From: Oscillospiraceae bacterium
GTDB taxonomy: Bacteria; Bacillota; Clostridia; Oscillospirales; Ruminococcaceae
Direction: 5' to 3'
Assembly (NCBI GenBank): GCA_019424695.1
Contig: JAHYZA010000004.1
Location: 1-64,000 of the forward strand
DNA: 64,000 nt
Each line of letters opens with the position of its first letter. Positions within the stretch are counted from its first letter, which is position 1. Below are positions 8,316 through 16,948 of the stretch, one piece after another. The notes under the pieces were generated by a model that saw only the letters and a list, made by a program, of their open reading frames with translations, had not been told where the DNA came from and ran no database searches. Made by a program: the position numbers and the translations under genes.

Positions 8316-9632
8316 TTATCCTTTCGGTTGACTTAAAAATTCCTCGGGCTGCAAAACCAGCCGCATCGCCCAGGCCGGAACCTCCGGCGCAGGCTCTCCG
8401 TTTTCCAGAAACAGAAACGCCACATCAAAGGCAGGGCGTTTGGCGGGGTAACTTCCCTTGCCGTCGGTAAAATACAGAACGCCCTGCATATCCCGCAATG
8501 GTCCTTCGGCGCGCAGCTGCTCGATGCGGGCAAAAGCGGGCCGAAAATCTGTACCGCCGCCCCCCACCAGGGTGAAAGCCTCGGTGTAATGGTCCAGGGC
8601 TTCCAGATCGTAGAGCCAGGTCTCATCCCGCACAGCATTGTCCGCCTGCATGACCAGGATGCGGCACTGCCGGAAAAAGCTGTCCTGGCTTTTCAGCAGG
8701 GTAAATGTCTCCCGAAGAAAATTCTTCACAAGTTCCCCGGCGGTGGATTCGCTGGTGTCCAGCACGATCACAAAATCACGGATCTTTTTGCTTTCCCGGC
8801 TTTCCAGCGGCTCGATCAACGGCATCTTGCCGTAGGTGCGCAGCCCGTAGGTGTAATAGCCCAGGTCGAATTCATCGGGGTCCAGGTGCGGTTCCTCCCG
8901 CCACACCGCGAACCGGCGCAGAAAATCCTTGTAACTGCGGCGGCTGCGGCTGGCCTGTACCTGAGCCTGCAAGGCCCGGGCACCGTCGGTTTCTCCGGCC
9001 TGCTGCCCGGACTCCTCCATGCTCAATTCGGTCTGGCGTCCCATCTGCTCCCATTGTTTGCCCCGCACCTGTGCCGAGGGACTGTCCGGGTCGGCGGGCC
9101 ACAGGCGGTGGCTGTCACAATAAAATTCCTGTTGGTATTTTTGCAGTGTGGCGGCATCGCTGCCTGTCAGGACGCGGTAGATCGGTCCGGCAGCCAGCAG
9201 TTTGCACTCCGCTTTCAACCTGGCATACGCCTGCTGCCGGACCCAGCCCACCGGACGGGTAGTGACAGGTGTCCCCAGGGAATCCAGCAGATGTTCCACG
9301 GCAATGTCACAGGCCAGTCCCCACAGATCAGGGTCCCGGCGGTCCCGCAGCCAGAGATGGCGCAGAATACAGTGAAACAGACTGTGCAGATAGGCTCTGG
9401 GCAGATACCGGCGGTTTTTGCGGTAGGTGGCCAGCACCCACTCCGGCGGATAGTAGAGCTGCGCCCCATCGGTGGCCAGTGCCGTCTGGGTGCTGTTCAG
9501 CGGAGCGGGGGGCAAAGCGCCCAGGGCGGCGTTGAGGTAGCGCTGGTCAAGGTACAACTCGCTGCGGATCTGTTCCATGACGCGGCGCGCCATCGTCTGT
9601 TCCCATTCCGTTTGGGTTTCGGTGTGCGGCAT
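8316..9632 (-). CDS. VWA-like protein with DUF2201-type metallopeptidase-like N-domain
   Basis: A 438-residue protein. The N-terminal part resembles the putative metallopeptidase domain of DUF2201 proteins, but the HExxH equivalent at residues 83-87 reads HSLFH, so the catalytic glutamate position is serine. A charged linker rich in Q and E (about 190-230) follows. The C-terminal domain is von Willebrand A-like, with DTSES at 292-296 and GGGGTDFRP further on as metal-ion-dependent adhesion site elements. VWA proteins in such operons are the partners of MoxR ATPases. Start follows GGAGGGG. It lies 12 bases after the LRR gene. Confidence 0.85.
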   Translation of the reverse strand: MPHTETQTEWEQTMARRVMEQIRSELYLDQRYLNAALGALPPAPLNSTQTALATDGAQLYYPPEWVLATYRKNRRYLPRAYLHSLFHCILRHLWLRDRRDPDLWGLACDIAVEHLLDSLGTPVTTRPVGWVRQQAYARLKAECKLLAAGPIYRVLTGSDAATLQKYQQEFYCDSHRLWPADPDSPSAQVRGKQWEQMGRQTELSMEESGQQAGETDGARALQAQVQASRSRRSYKDFLRRFAVWREEPHLDPDEFDLGYYTYGLRTYGKMPLIEPLESRESKKIRDFVIVLDTSESTAGELVKNFLRETFTLLKSQDSFFRQCRILVMQADNAVRDETWLYDLEALDHYTEAFTLVGGGGTDFRPAFARIEQLRAEGPLRDMQGVLYFTDGKGSYPAKRPAFDVAFLFLENGEPAPEVPAWAMRLVLQPEEFLSQPKG

Positions 9633-9644
9633 AGGGCCCCTCCG

Positions 9645-10556
9645 TCATACATCGTCAAAATCGTATTGCTTGGCCGCACGCTTGGGCCGTGCCAGCAAAA
9701 TGGTGGCCCCTGCACTCCAACCGGCCCGGGCGCACTGGGCGGCAGCTTGCCGTACGTCCAGGCCCAGCCCGGCCAGCAACCGCAGCGCGGTTTCCTTGCG
9801 CTCGGCAATCGCCAGCGTGAAAGCCGCTTCCGGGTGTGCGGTCAGATAAAACTCATAGTCAGCGCGGGCATTGTCGCTCAGCGCAAACGGAAACAGCAGC
9901 CGGCCCAATGCCATGCGGCAAAGTTTCTCCTCGCTCTCCCCAACGCAAGCCTGGGCAAAGGTGGCATCATAGGCCGCATAGTCCACCACACCGCCCGCAA
10001 AGCATTGGCGCATCCGGTACCCTTCGCCTTCAATGCTGTGGTTGAAGATGTGGGCAGGGGTGTTTTCGTCCAGCCATTCAAAATATTCGGGGTAGAAGAG
10101 CTGCGCCCCCGGTGCCCCTAAAAATTCCACGCTGACATCGGCACTCACCGCACCCAGCAGTTTTTTCAGGCCGGTTTCGGCGTCAGGGGCAGCGCGCAAC
10201 GCAAATGTGCGCAGCGCCCGGCAGTTGGTGAAAAGGTCACTGCCGAGGCTTTCCAGCCGGGGGCCGACTTCCACCCGGCGCAGACGGTGGCAGTTATAAA
10301 ATGCGGCGCTGTGCAGAACCCGCAGGGAATCCGGCAAAACGGCTTCTTCCAGAAAATCCCCGGTCACCTCGTGAGTCTCCCCGGCATCGGCAGGCCAAAG
10401 AGCACCGCCCTCCATCGGACGTGCGGCGAAGCAGTAGGGCCCCAGTTCCGTGACCGGGCGGCCTTCCACCAGACCGGGCAGAACAGGGCAGGGGGAGTCC
10501 CCCAAAACGCGCAAAATACGCGCCCCGTCTGCGCAGGGCTGCCACAAAACCGCCAT
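9645..10556 (-). CDS. leucine-rich-repeat (BspA-like) protein, first gene of the MoxR operon
   Basis: A 303-residue cytoplasmic protein without a signal peptide. Residues about 60-125 contain BspA-type LRR units (EEAVLPDSLRVLHSAAFYNC, LRRVEVGPRLESLGSDLFTNC). The C-terminal half is helical and unlike known domains to me. It starts at 10556 after GAGGGGG and heads the operon with the VWA and MoxR genes. LRR modules bind proteins, so it may be an adaptor or client of the MoxR-VWA pair; this is only inferred from position. Confidence 0.75.
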   Translation of the reverse strand: MAVLWQPCADGARILRVLGDSPCPVLPGLVEGRPVTELGPYCFAARPMEGGALWPADAGETHEVTGDFLEEAVLPDSLRVLHSAAFYNCHRLRRVEVGPRLESLGSDLFTNCRALRTFALRAAPDAETGLKKLLGAVSADVSVEFLGAPGAQLFYPEYFEWLDENTPAHIFNHSIEGEGYRMRQCFAGGVVDYAAYDATFAQACVGESEEKLCRMALGRLLFPFALSDNARADYEFYLTAHPEAAFTLAIAERKETALRLLAGLGLDVRQAAAQCARAGWSAGATILLARPKRAAKQYDFDDV

Positions 10557-10570
10557 ATACGTTCCCCCTC

Positions 10571-10599
10571 TTTACATTGTCGCCATTATAGCATAAAAT
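10571..10599 (+). promoter_or_regulatory. sigma-A promoter of the MATE gene
   Basis: TTTACA (10571-10576), 17 bases, TAAAAT (10594-10599). It physically overlaps the divergent promoter of the LRR operon. Confidence 0.7.
10585..10593 (-). promoter_or_regulatory. extended -10 promoter of the LRR-VWA-MoxR operon
   Basis: On the minus strand TGCTATAAT, an ideal extended -10, 29 bases before the start codon. The -35 region is weak. Confidence 0.65.
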
Positions 10600-10642
10600 A
10601 GGTGCGCAAGGAATACAAAAGAGGAGAAAAACAGGTTTTATT

Positions 10643-12007
10643 ATGCGTACTGTCAAACAAACGGACATTCTGACCGGCAGCATTCCCCGCCAGCTGCTGG
10701 TTTTCTTTCTGCCCATCTGGTTCGGCACGCTGTTCCAGCAGCTCTACAATACCGCTGACACCCTGATCGTCGGCAACTTCGTCGGCACCAACGCGCTGGC
10801 CGCCGTGGGTGCCACGGGAGCTTTCGTCAATCTGCTGGTGGGCCTGTTTGTCGGTCTTTGCAGCGGCGCCGGCGTGGTGGTGGCACAGAGCTACGGTGCC
10901 CGGGACGTGGATGCCGTAGACCGGCAGGTACATACGGCGCTGGTGTTCAGCGTCGTCATCGGAGCGTTGCTCACAGTGGTGGGCCTTCTCACGGCGGCAC
11001 CGGTGCTGCGTCTGATGGGTACCCCCGACGAGATCCTGGGGGACGCCGCTTTGTATCTGCGCATCTATTTTCTGGGCATGATCCCGCAGATCCTTTATAA
11101 TATGGGTACCAACATCCTGCGTGCGGCGGGTGACTCCAAACGCCCGCTCTATTTCCTGATCGTGGCGTCTCTTGTCAACATCGTGCTGGACGTGGTGTTT
11201 ATTGCGGTATTCCATTGGGGCGTGGCGGGTGCAGCTTTGGCCACGGTCATCAGTCAGGTGGCCAGCGCTGTTCTGACCCTGCGCTGTCTGGCCGGCTCCC
11301 AGGGGATGCCCTGGCATCTGTCGGCGGCCAAGCTGGGGATGGAACGGGAAATTCTTGTGGCCATCTGCACCATCGGCATCCCGGCGGCGGCCCAAAGCGC
11401 CTTGTACAACGTCAGCAACATGATGATTCAAAGCTGCATGAACGGCTTTGGCACAAACACCATTGCCGCCTGGGGCGTCTATGGCAAGATCGACTTCATC
11501 TTCTGGATGACCATTAACTCCCTGGGCATTGCCATCACGACCTTTGCCGGGCAGAATTTTGGCGCCAAACAGTACGACCGCGTCCGCCGAGGCACCCGTA
11601 TCTGCCTAAGCATGGCGGCCGGTATCACCATTTTCATCAGTGTGGTGTTCTACTTCACGGCGGGGCCGCTGTTCCGCCTGTTCAGCCAGGACCCCGTGGT
11701 CATTGAGGTGGGCGTCGAGATGATGCACGTGCTGGTCCCGGCTTATGTGACCTATGTCTGCATCGAGATTCTGTCCGGTGCACTGCGCGGCTGCGGCGAC
11801 GTGCGGGTGCCTACCCTCATTACGGTGTTCTGTGTTTGCGGACTGCGTATTCTGTGGCTGCTTACGGCGGTGCCGGTGTGGCATTCGGTAGCCACGGTGG
11901 AACTCAGTTATCCCATCACCTGGATTCTGGCCTCGCTGCTCTTTGTCATCTACTACAAAAAAGGCGGATGGCTGCGCCGCTGCATTGCGGCCCGTCACGG
12001 TGCCTGA
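10643..12007 (+). CDS. MATE family efflux transporter
   Basis: A 454-residue transporter with about twelve hydrophobic segments and MATE hallmarks: an N-terminal PIWFGTLFQQLYNTADTLIVG block and an internal repeat in the second half (GLRILWLLTAVPVW after CGDVRVPT). MATE proteins export drugs or metabolites using proton or sodium gradients. GAGGAG lies 16 bases from the ATG, with a closer ACAGG. Monocistronic, divergent from the LRR operon, ending at a bidirectional terminator. The substrate is unknown. Confidence 0.92.
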   Translation: MRTVKQTDILTGSIPRQLLVFFLPIWFGTLFQQLYNTADTLIVGNFVGTNALAAVGATGAFVNLLVGLFVGLCSGAGVVVAQSYGARDVDAVDRQVHTALVFSVVIGALLTVVGLLTAAPVLRLMGTPDEILGDAALYLRIYFLGMIPQILYNMGTNILRAAGDSKRPLYFLIVASLVNIVLDVVFIAVFHWGVAGAALATVISQVASAVLTLRCLAGSQGMPWHLSAAKLGMEREILVAICTIGIPAAAQSALYNVSNMMIQSCMNGFGTNTIAAWGVYGKIDFIFWMTINSLGIAITTFAGQNFGAKQYDRVRRGTRICLSMAAGITIFISVVFYFTAGPLFRLFSQDPVVIEVGVEMMHVLVPAYVTYVCIEILSGALRGCGDVRVPTLITVFCVCGLRILWLLTAVPVWHSVATVELSYPITWILASLLFVIYYKKGGWLRRCIAARHGA

Positions 12008-12033
12008 AATCTTCCTCTTTCCCAAACCAAAAG

Positions 12034-12065
12034 AAAAAGGACCGACGCAGTTGCGTCGGTCTTTT
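12034..12065. terminator. bidirectional terminator between MATE gene and glnS
   Basis: Stem GACCGACGCA / TGCGTCGGTC (12040-12049, 12052-12061) flanked by A's and T's, so it works for both convergent genes. Confidence 0.88.
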
Positions 12066-12075
12066 GTTGTATGGC

Positions 12076-13737
12076 TTACAGTTTGAAGCTGTCTTTCAGC
12101 GTCACGATACGGTTGTACACACCGGGATTCTTGCTGTCCGGGGTGAAGTAACCGGTGCGCACGAACTGGAAGCGCTCGCCGGGTTTGGCATCGCGCAGGC
12201 TTTCCTCCAGCTTGGCGTGGGAGATCACCGAAACACTCTCGGGGTTCAGGTAATCCTTGAAGTCGGCATCGTCGGGGATGCTGTTCATGTTGGCTTCGGT
12301 GAACAGCTTGTCGTACAGGCGGACTTCCGCCTCCACGCAATGGGCACAGCTGACCCAGTGGATGGTGCCGCGCACCTTGCGGCCGTCGGCGGGATTGCCG
12401 TTCCTGGTCTCGAGATCGGCCTCGGCATGGATAGCCGTGATGTTGCCGGCTTCGTCCTTGTCCACACCGGTGCAGCGCACGAGGTAGGCGCCCATCAGCC
12501 GGACTTCGCTGCCCAGGGTCAGGCGTTTGAACTTCGGCGGCGGCACCTCAAAGAAGTCGCTGCGGTCGATCCAGACTTCTTTGGTAAAGGCAACCTTGCG
12601 GGTCGTGGTGTCGTTGGCGTCCCGGTTCGGGTTGTTGGGCAGGTCAAAATACTCGCAGGCATCGGCAGGGTAGTTGTCGATGATGAGTTTGACGGGGTCC
12701 AGAACAGCCACACGGCGCTGGGCGTTCAGTTCCAATTCGGCACGCAGCACGGCTTCCAGCTGGCGCATATCCACCAGGCTGTCGGCCTTGGAGATGCCGG
12801 CTTCCTTGACAAAGGTGAAGATGCTGGTGGGGGTGTAGCCGCGGCGGCGCAGACCGCTCAGGGTCGGCATACGGGGATCATCCCAGCCGTCCACGATGTT
12901 CTTTTCCACCAGCTCGCGCAGATAGCGCTTGCTCATGACGGTGTTGGTCACATTCAGGCGGGCAAATTCACGCTGCTTCGGGAATTCGGTGCCAAAAAGG
13001 TTGGTGATGACCCACTCATACAGCGGGCGATGGTTCTCGAACTCCAGGCTGCAGAGACTGAACGTGATGCCCTCGATGGCATCCTGAATGGGATGGGCAA
13101 AGTCGTACAGCGGGTAGATGCACCACTTGTCTCCCTGGCGGTGATGGGCCACGTGCTTGATGCGGTAGATCGCGGGGTCACGCAGATTCATGTTGGGGCT
13201 GGCCAGGTCGATCTTGGCGCGCAGCGTCTTTTCGCCGTCGGCGAATTCGCCGGCACGCATACGGCGGAACAGGTCCAGGTTTTCCTCCGGCGTGCGGTCA
13301 CGGTAGGGGCTCGGGCGGCTGGGCTTGCCGGCATCGTTGCCGCGGTATTCCTGCATCTCCTCGCGGGTCAGGTCGTCCACGTAGGCTTTGCCTTCGCGGA
13401 TGAGCTTCTCGGCATACTCATAGCAGCGCTCGAAGTAGTCGCTGCCGTAGAAGATGCCGCCGTTGGGGTCAGCTCCCAGCCAGTGCAGGTCCTGCAGGAT
13501 GCTCTGCACATATTCATCGCCTTCGCGGGCGGGGTTGGTATCGTCAAAGCGGAGATTGAACTTGCCGCCGTAGTGCTTGGCGATGGTGTAGTTGATGAAA
13601 ATGGCCTTGGCCGAACCGATATGCAGATATCCGTTGGGCTCCGGCGGAAAACGGGTATGCACGGTATCGACCTTGCCTTCGGCAAGGTCGGCGTCGATGA
13701 TATCCGTCAAAAAGTTGGAAAATTTTTCTTCTGCCAT
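12076..13737 (-). CDS. glnS: glutaminyl-tRNA synthetase
   Basis: A 553-residue class I aminoacyl-tRNA synthetase that charges tRNA-Gln. The ATP-binding HIGH element appears as PPEPNGYLHIGSAK near residues 31-44 and the KMSKS equivalent as VMSKRYL in the middle. The acceptor-specific block RFDDTNP is present, as is the C-terminal beta-barrel anticodon region. The ATG at 13737 follows GGGGTG; three extra codons upstream are unlikely to be used. Many Firmicutes instead make Gln-tRNA by GatCAB transamidation, so a direct GlnRS is a choice seen in some clostridial lineages. Own promoter; monocistronic. Confidence 0.95.
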   Translation of the reverse strand: MAEEKFSNFLTDIIDADLAEGKVDTVHTRFPPEPNGYLHIGSAKAIFINYTIAKHYGGKFNLRFDDTNPAREGDEYVQSILQDLHWLGADPNGGIFYGSDYFERCYEYAEKLIREGKAYVDDLTREEMQEYRGNDAGKPSRPSPYRDRTPEENLDLFRRMRAGEFADGEKTLRAKIDLASPNMNLRDPAIYRIKHVAHHRQGDKWCIYPLYDFAHPIQDAIEGITFSLCSLEFENHRPLYEWVITNLFGTEFPKQREFARLNVTNTVMSKRYLRELVEKNIVDGWDDPRMPTLSGLRRRGYTPTSIFTFVKEAGISKADSLVDMRQLEAVLRAELELNAQRRVAVLDPVKLIIDNYPADACEYFDLPNNPNRDANDTTTRKVAFTKEVWIDRSDFFEVPPPKFKRLTLGSEVRLMGAYLVRCTGVDKDEAGNITAIHAEADLETRNGNPADGRKVRGTIHWVSCAHCVEAEVRLYDKLFTEANMNSIPDDADFKDYLNPESVSVISHAKLEESLRDAKPGERFQFVRTGYFTPDSKNPGVYNRIVTLKDSFKL

Positions 13738-13768
13738 AAATCGCACCCCAAATTTTTAGTGTCCCTTT

Positions 13769-13797
13769 ATTGTACACTACTTCGTATAAAATGGCAA
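13769..13797 (-). promoter_or_regulatory. sigma-A promoter of glnS
   Basis: Minus strand TTGCCA, 17 bases, TACAAT, 31 bases before the start codon. No T-box leader fits in this short space. Confidence 0.75.
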
Positions 13798-13821
13798 GTA
13801 CGGCATTGGGAAAAACAAGAC

Positions 13822-13850
13822 TTTACAAAAAGGTAACAAAGGCGTACAAT
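13822..13850 (+). promoter_or_regulatory. sigma-A promoter of fucO
   Basis: TTTACA, 17 bases, TACAAT, giving a 5' leader of about 70 bases. Confidence 0.75.
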
Positions 13851-13929
13851 ATGTACAGAATCCGAGAAAATGTGTATAAATTACTGTCGCATTTGCCCGG
13901 ACGCAATGTATGGAAGGAGAACCACTGCT

Positions 13930-15078
13930 ATGGTAAATCGTATTGTACTGAACACCATTTCCTATCACGGCCACGGTGCCATCGAAAACATCGTGCCCGA
14001 ACTGACGTCCCGCGGCTACAAGAAGGCGTTCGTCTGCTCTGACCCCGACCTGGTGAAGTTCGGCGTCACCAAGAAGGTCACCGACCTGCTGGAAGCGGCC
14101 GGTTTCGCTTATGCCCTCTACAGCGAGATCAAGCCCAACCCCACCATCCAGAACGTCCAGGATGGCGTGGCCGCTTTCAAGGCCGCCGAAGCTGACTGCA
14201 TCGTTACCATCGGCGGCGGTTCCTCCATGGACACCGCCAAGGCCATCGGCATCATCATCAACAACCCCGAATTTGCCGATGTCCGCAGCCTGGAGGGCGT
14301 GGCCCCCACCAAGAAGCACGCGGTGTTCACCATCGCAGTGCCCACCACCGCCGGTACTGCCGCTGAGGTCACCATCAACTACGTCATCACCGATGTGGAG
14401 AAGCGCCGCAAGTTCGTCTGCGTGGACACCAACGATATCCCCGAAGTGGCCGTTGTCGATCCCGATATGATGGCTTCCATGCCCAAGGGCCTGACTGCCG
14501 CCACCGGTATGGATGCGCTGACCCATGCCATCGAAGGCTACATTACCAAGGGCGCCTGCACCATCTCCGATATGTTCCATCTGGAAGCCATCCGCCTGAT
14601 CTCCGAGAACCTGCGCGGCGCCGTCCAGAACACGCCCGAAGGACGCGAGGGCATGGCTCTGGGCCAGTACATCGCTGGCATGGGCTTCTCCAACGTGGGT
14701 CTCGGTATCGTGCACAGCATGGCCCACGGCCTGTCCGCCCTGTACGATACCCCCCACGGTGTGGCCTGCGCCATCATCCTGCCCACCGGTCTGGAGTACA
14801 ACAAGAGCGTGGCCGGTGCCCGCTACCGCGCCGTCGGCAAGGCCATGGGCGTGGAAGGCATTGATGCCATGAGCGAAGCCGAAGCCGCCGATGCCACCAT
14901 CGCCGCCGTCAAGAAACTCTCTGCCGATGTGGGCATTCCCGCCGACCTCAAGGGTATTTTGAAGGAGGAGGATGTCCAGTTCCTGGCCGAATCCGCCTTT
15001 GCGGATGCCTGCTGCCCCGGCAACCCCCGCGACACCAATGTGGAAGAGATCAAGGAACTCTACCGCAGCCTGCTGTAA
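13930..15078 (+). CDS. fucO: lactaldehyde reductase / iron-containing alcohol dehydrogenase, FucO-like
   Basis: A 382-residue iron-dependent alcohol dehydrogenase, the length of FucO. NAD-binding GGGSSMDTAK and the family segment PTTAGTAAEVTINYVITD are present, and metal ligands sit in DALTHAIEGY and GLVH-type motifs (GIVHSMAH, DTPHGVACA). Large blocks such as NNPEFADVRSLEG are as I remember them in E. coli FucO. The enzyme reduces L-lactaldehyde to 1,2-propanediol anaerobically, regenerating NAD+. Start follows AAGGAG. It is a single gene, 33 kb from the rhamnose genes whose aldolase would make its substrate. Very codon-biased, so probably well expressed. Confidence 0.9.
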   Translation: MVNRIVLNTISYHGHGAIENIVPELTSRGYKKAFVCSDPDLVKFGVTKKVTDLLEAAGFAYALYSEIKPNPTIQNVQDGVAAFKAAEADCIVTIGGGSSMDTAKAIGIIINNPEFADVRSLEGVAPTKKHAVFTIAVPTTAGTAAEVTINYVITDVEKRRKFVCVDTNDIPEVAVVDPDMMASMPKGLTAATGMDALTHAIEGYITKGACTISDMFHLEAIRLISENLRGAVQNTPEGREGMALGQYIAGMGFSNVGLGIVHSMAHGLSALYDTPHGVACAIILPTGLEYNKSVAGARYRAVGKAMGVEGIDAMSEAEAADATIAAVKKLSADVGIPADLKGILKEEDVQFLAESAFADACCPGNPRDTNVEEIKELYRSLL

Positions 15079-15091
15079 TTTCCGATGCTAA

Positions 15092-15129
15092 CAAAAGCGG
15101 AGGACCGTGTACACGGTCCTCCGCTTTTT
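15092..15129. terminator. bidirectional terminator between fucO and lepA
   Basis: An 18-bp perfect palindrome half-site, AAAAGCGGAGGACCGTGT with its complement (15093-15110, 15111-15128), flanked by A and T tracts. Confidence 0.9.
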
Positions 15130-15139
15130 GTATATACAA

Positions 15140-16948
15140 TCAGGAATCGGAATCCAGCTTCAGAACGGCGGTGAATGCCTCGCTGGGCAAAGTCACGCTG
15201 CCCAGCTGGCGCATCTTCTTTTTGCCTTCCTTCTGCTTTTCCAGCAGCTTTTTCTTACGGGTGATGTCGCCGCCGTAGCACTTGGCCAGCACGTCCTTGC
15301 GCATGGCCTTGACGGTCTCACGGGCGATGATCTTGCCGCCCACGGCTGCCTGGATGGGAATCTCAAACAGTGCGCGGGGGATGTTCTCCTTGAGCTTCTC
15401 ACAGATGCGGCGGCCCTTGGCATAGGCGTTGTCGGAGAATACGATCATGGACAGGGCATCCACAGGATCGCCGTTGAGCAGGAAGTCCAGCCGGACCAGC
15501 TTGCTCTCGTGCCAGCCCTCCCACTCGTAGTCGTAACTGGCGTAGCCGCGGCTGCGGGATTTGATGGCGTCAAAGAAGTCGTAGACGATCTCACCCAGCG
15601 GCAGCTGATAATGCAGGTCCACACGGGTCTCGTCCATATATTTCATGTCGATCATCACACCGCGCTTGGTCTGGCAAAGGTCCATCAGCGGGCCCACATA
15701 GTCGTTGGGGGTGTAGATATGGGCGTTGACGAAAGGCTCCTCCTGCTTGACAATGCGGGTCGGGTCCGGATAGGCGGCGGGGTTGTCGATGATCTCCACC
15801 GTGCCGTCGGTCAGCGTCAGGCGATACTGAACGCCGGGCGTCGTCGTGATGAGGTCGAGATCGAATTCCCGCTCCAGACGCTCGGTGATGATCTCCATGT
15901 GCAAAAGACCCAGAAAGCCGCAGCGGAAGCCAAAGCCCAGCGCCGCACTGGTTTCGGGTTCAAAGCTCAGGGACGCGTCGTTGAGCTGCAGCTTTTCCAG
16001 CGCATCTTTCAGGTCGGGATAGTCGGCACCATCGGCCGGGTAGATGCCGCAGAACACCATCGGCGTTACGGTGCGGAAACCGGGCAGCGGCTCCGCGGTG
16101 GGGTTGGAGGCCAGCGTCACGGTATCGCCTACCCGGGTATCACGCACAGTCTTGATACTGGCGGTCAGGTAACCGACCTCGCCGGCTTCCAGCTTGTCGC
16201 AGGGGGTCAGGCTGGTGGCGCCCATGTGGCCCACCTCCACCAGCTGGAACTCGGCGCCGGTGCTCATCAGACGGATGGTGTCGCCAGGCTTGACGGTGCC
16301 TTCAAACACCCGGACATAGACGATGACGCCTTTGTAGCTGTCATAAATAGAGTCAAAGATCAGCGCTTTCAGAGGCTTGTCCGCGTCGCCGGTAGGGGCG
16401 GGGATCTGTTTTACCACACACTCCAGCACATCCTTGACGCCGACGCCCAGCTTGGCCGATACGCGGGGGGCTTCCATGCAGGGCAGGCCGATCACGTCCT
16501 CGACTTCCTTGGCCACCGTGTCGGGGTCGGCGCTGGGCAGGTCGATCTTGTTCAGGATCGGCACCACTTCCAGGTTGTGGTCCAGTGCCAGATAGCAGTT
16601 GGCCAGCGTCTGGGCTTCCACGCCCTGGCTGGCGTCCACCACCAGCACGGCACCCTCACAGGCAGCCAGACTGCGGCTGACTTCGTACTGGAAGTCCACA
16701 TGGCCCGGCGTGTCAATGAGGTTGAGCTCATAGGTCTTGCCGTCATCGGCCTTGTAACGCATGGTGACGGCACGGGCCTTGATGGTGATGCCGCGCTCTT
16801 TCTCGATGTCCATGTCGTCCAGGACCTGGTCGGTCATGGTGCGTTTGTCAACACTGTCGGTCAGTTCCAGCATACGGTCAGACAAGGTGGACTTGCCGTG
16901 GTCGATGTGGGCGATGATACAAAAGTTGCGGATCGTATCGCGAGCCAT
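15140..16948 (-). CDS. lepA: elongation factor 4 (back-translocating GTPase LepA)
   Basis: A 602-residue translational GTPase. G1 AHIDHGKST is at residues 13-21, DTPGH and NKID follow, and the C-terminal LepA-specific domain is rich in lysine (KKKLLEKQKEGKKKM). LepA acts on stalled or assembling ribosomes. The ATG at 16948 shares one base with the alr stop (TGATG), and GGAGG lies in the end of alr, so the two are translationally coupled. Last gene of ttcA-alr-lepA. Confidence 0.97.
   Translation of the reverse strand: MARDTIRNFCIIAHIDHGKSTLSDRMLELTDSVDKRTMTDQVLDDMDIEKERGITIKARAVTMRYKADDGKTYELNLIDTPGHVDFQYEVSRSLAACEGAVLVVDASQGVEAQTLANCYLALDHNLEVVPILNKIDLPSADPDTVAKEVEDVIGLPCMEAPRVSAKLGVGVKDVLECVVKQIPAPTGDADKPLKALIFDSIYDSYKGVIVYVRVFEGTVKPGDTIRLMSTGAEFQLVEVGHMGATSLTPCDKLEAGEVGYLTASIKTVRDTRVGDTVTLASNPTAEPLPGFRTVTPMVFCGIYPADGADYPDLKDALEKLQLNDASLSFEPETSAALGFGFRCGFLGLLHMEIITERLEREFDLDLITTTPGVQYRLTLTDGTVEIIDNPAAYPDPTRIVKQEEPFVNAHIYTPNDYVGPLMDLCQTKRGVMIDMKYMDETRVDLHYQLPLGEIVYDFFDAIKSRSRGYASYDYEWEGWHESKLVRLDFLLNGDPVDALSMIVFSDNAYAKGRRICEKLKENIPRALFEIPIQAAVGGKIIARETVKAMRKDVLAKCYGGDITRKKKLLEKQKEGKKKMRQLGSVTLPSEAFTAVLKLDSDS

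Noticed and set aside
11836..13836. A 666-codon plus-strand frame over MATE end and glnS
   Set aside because: Antisense to glnS and crosses a strong terminator.
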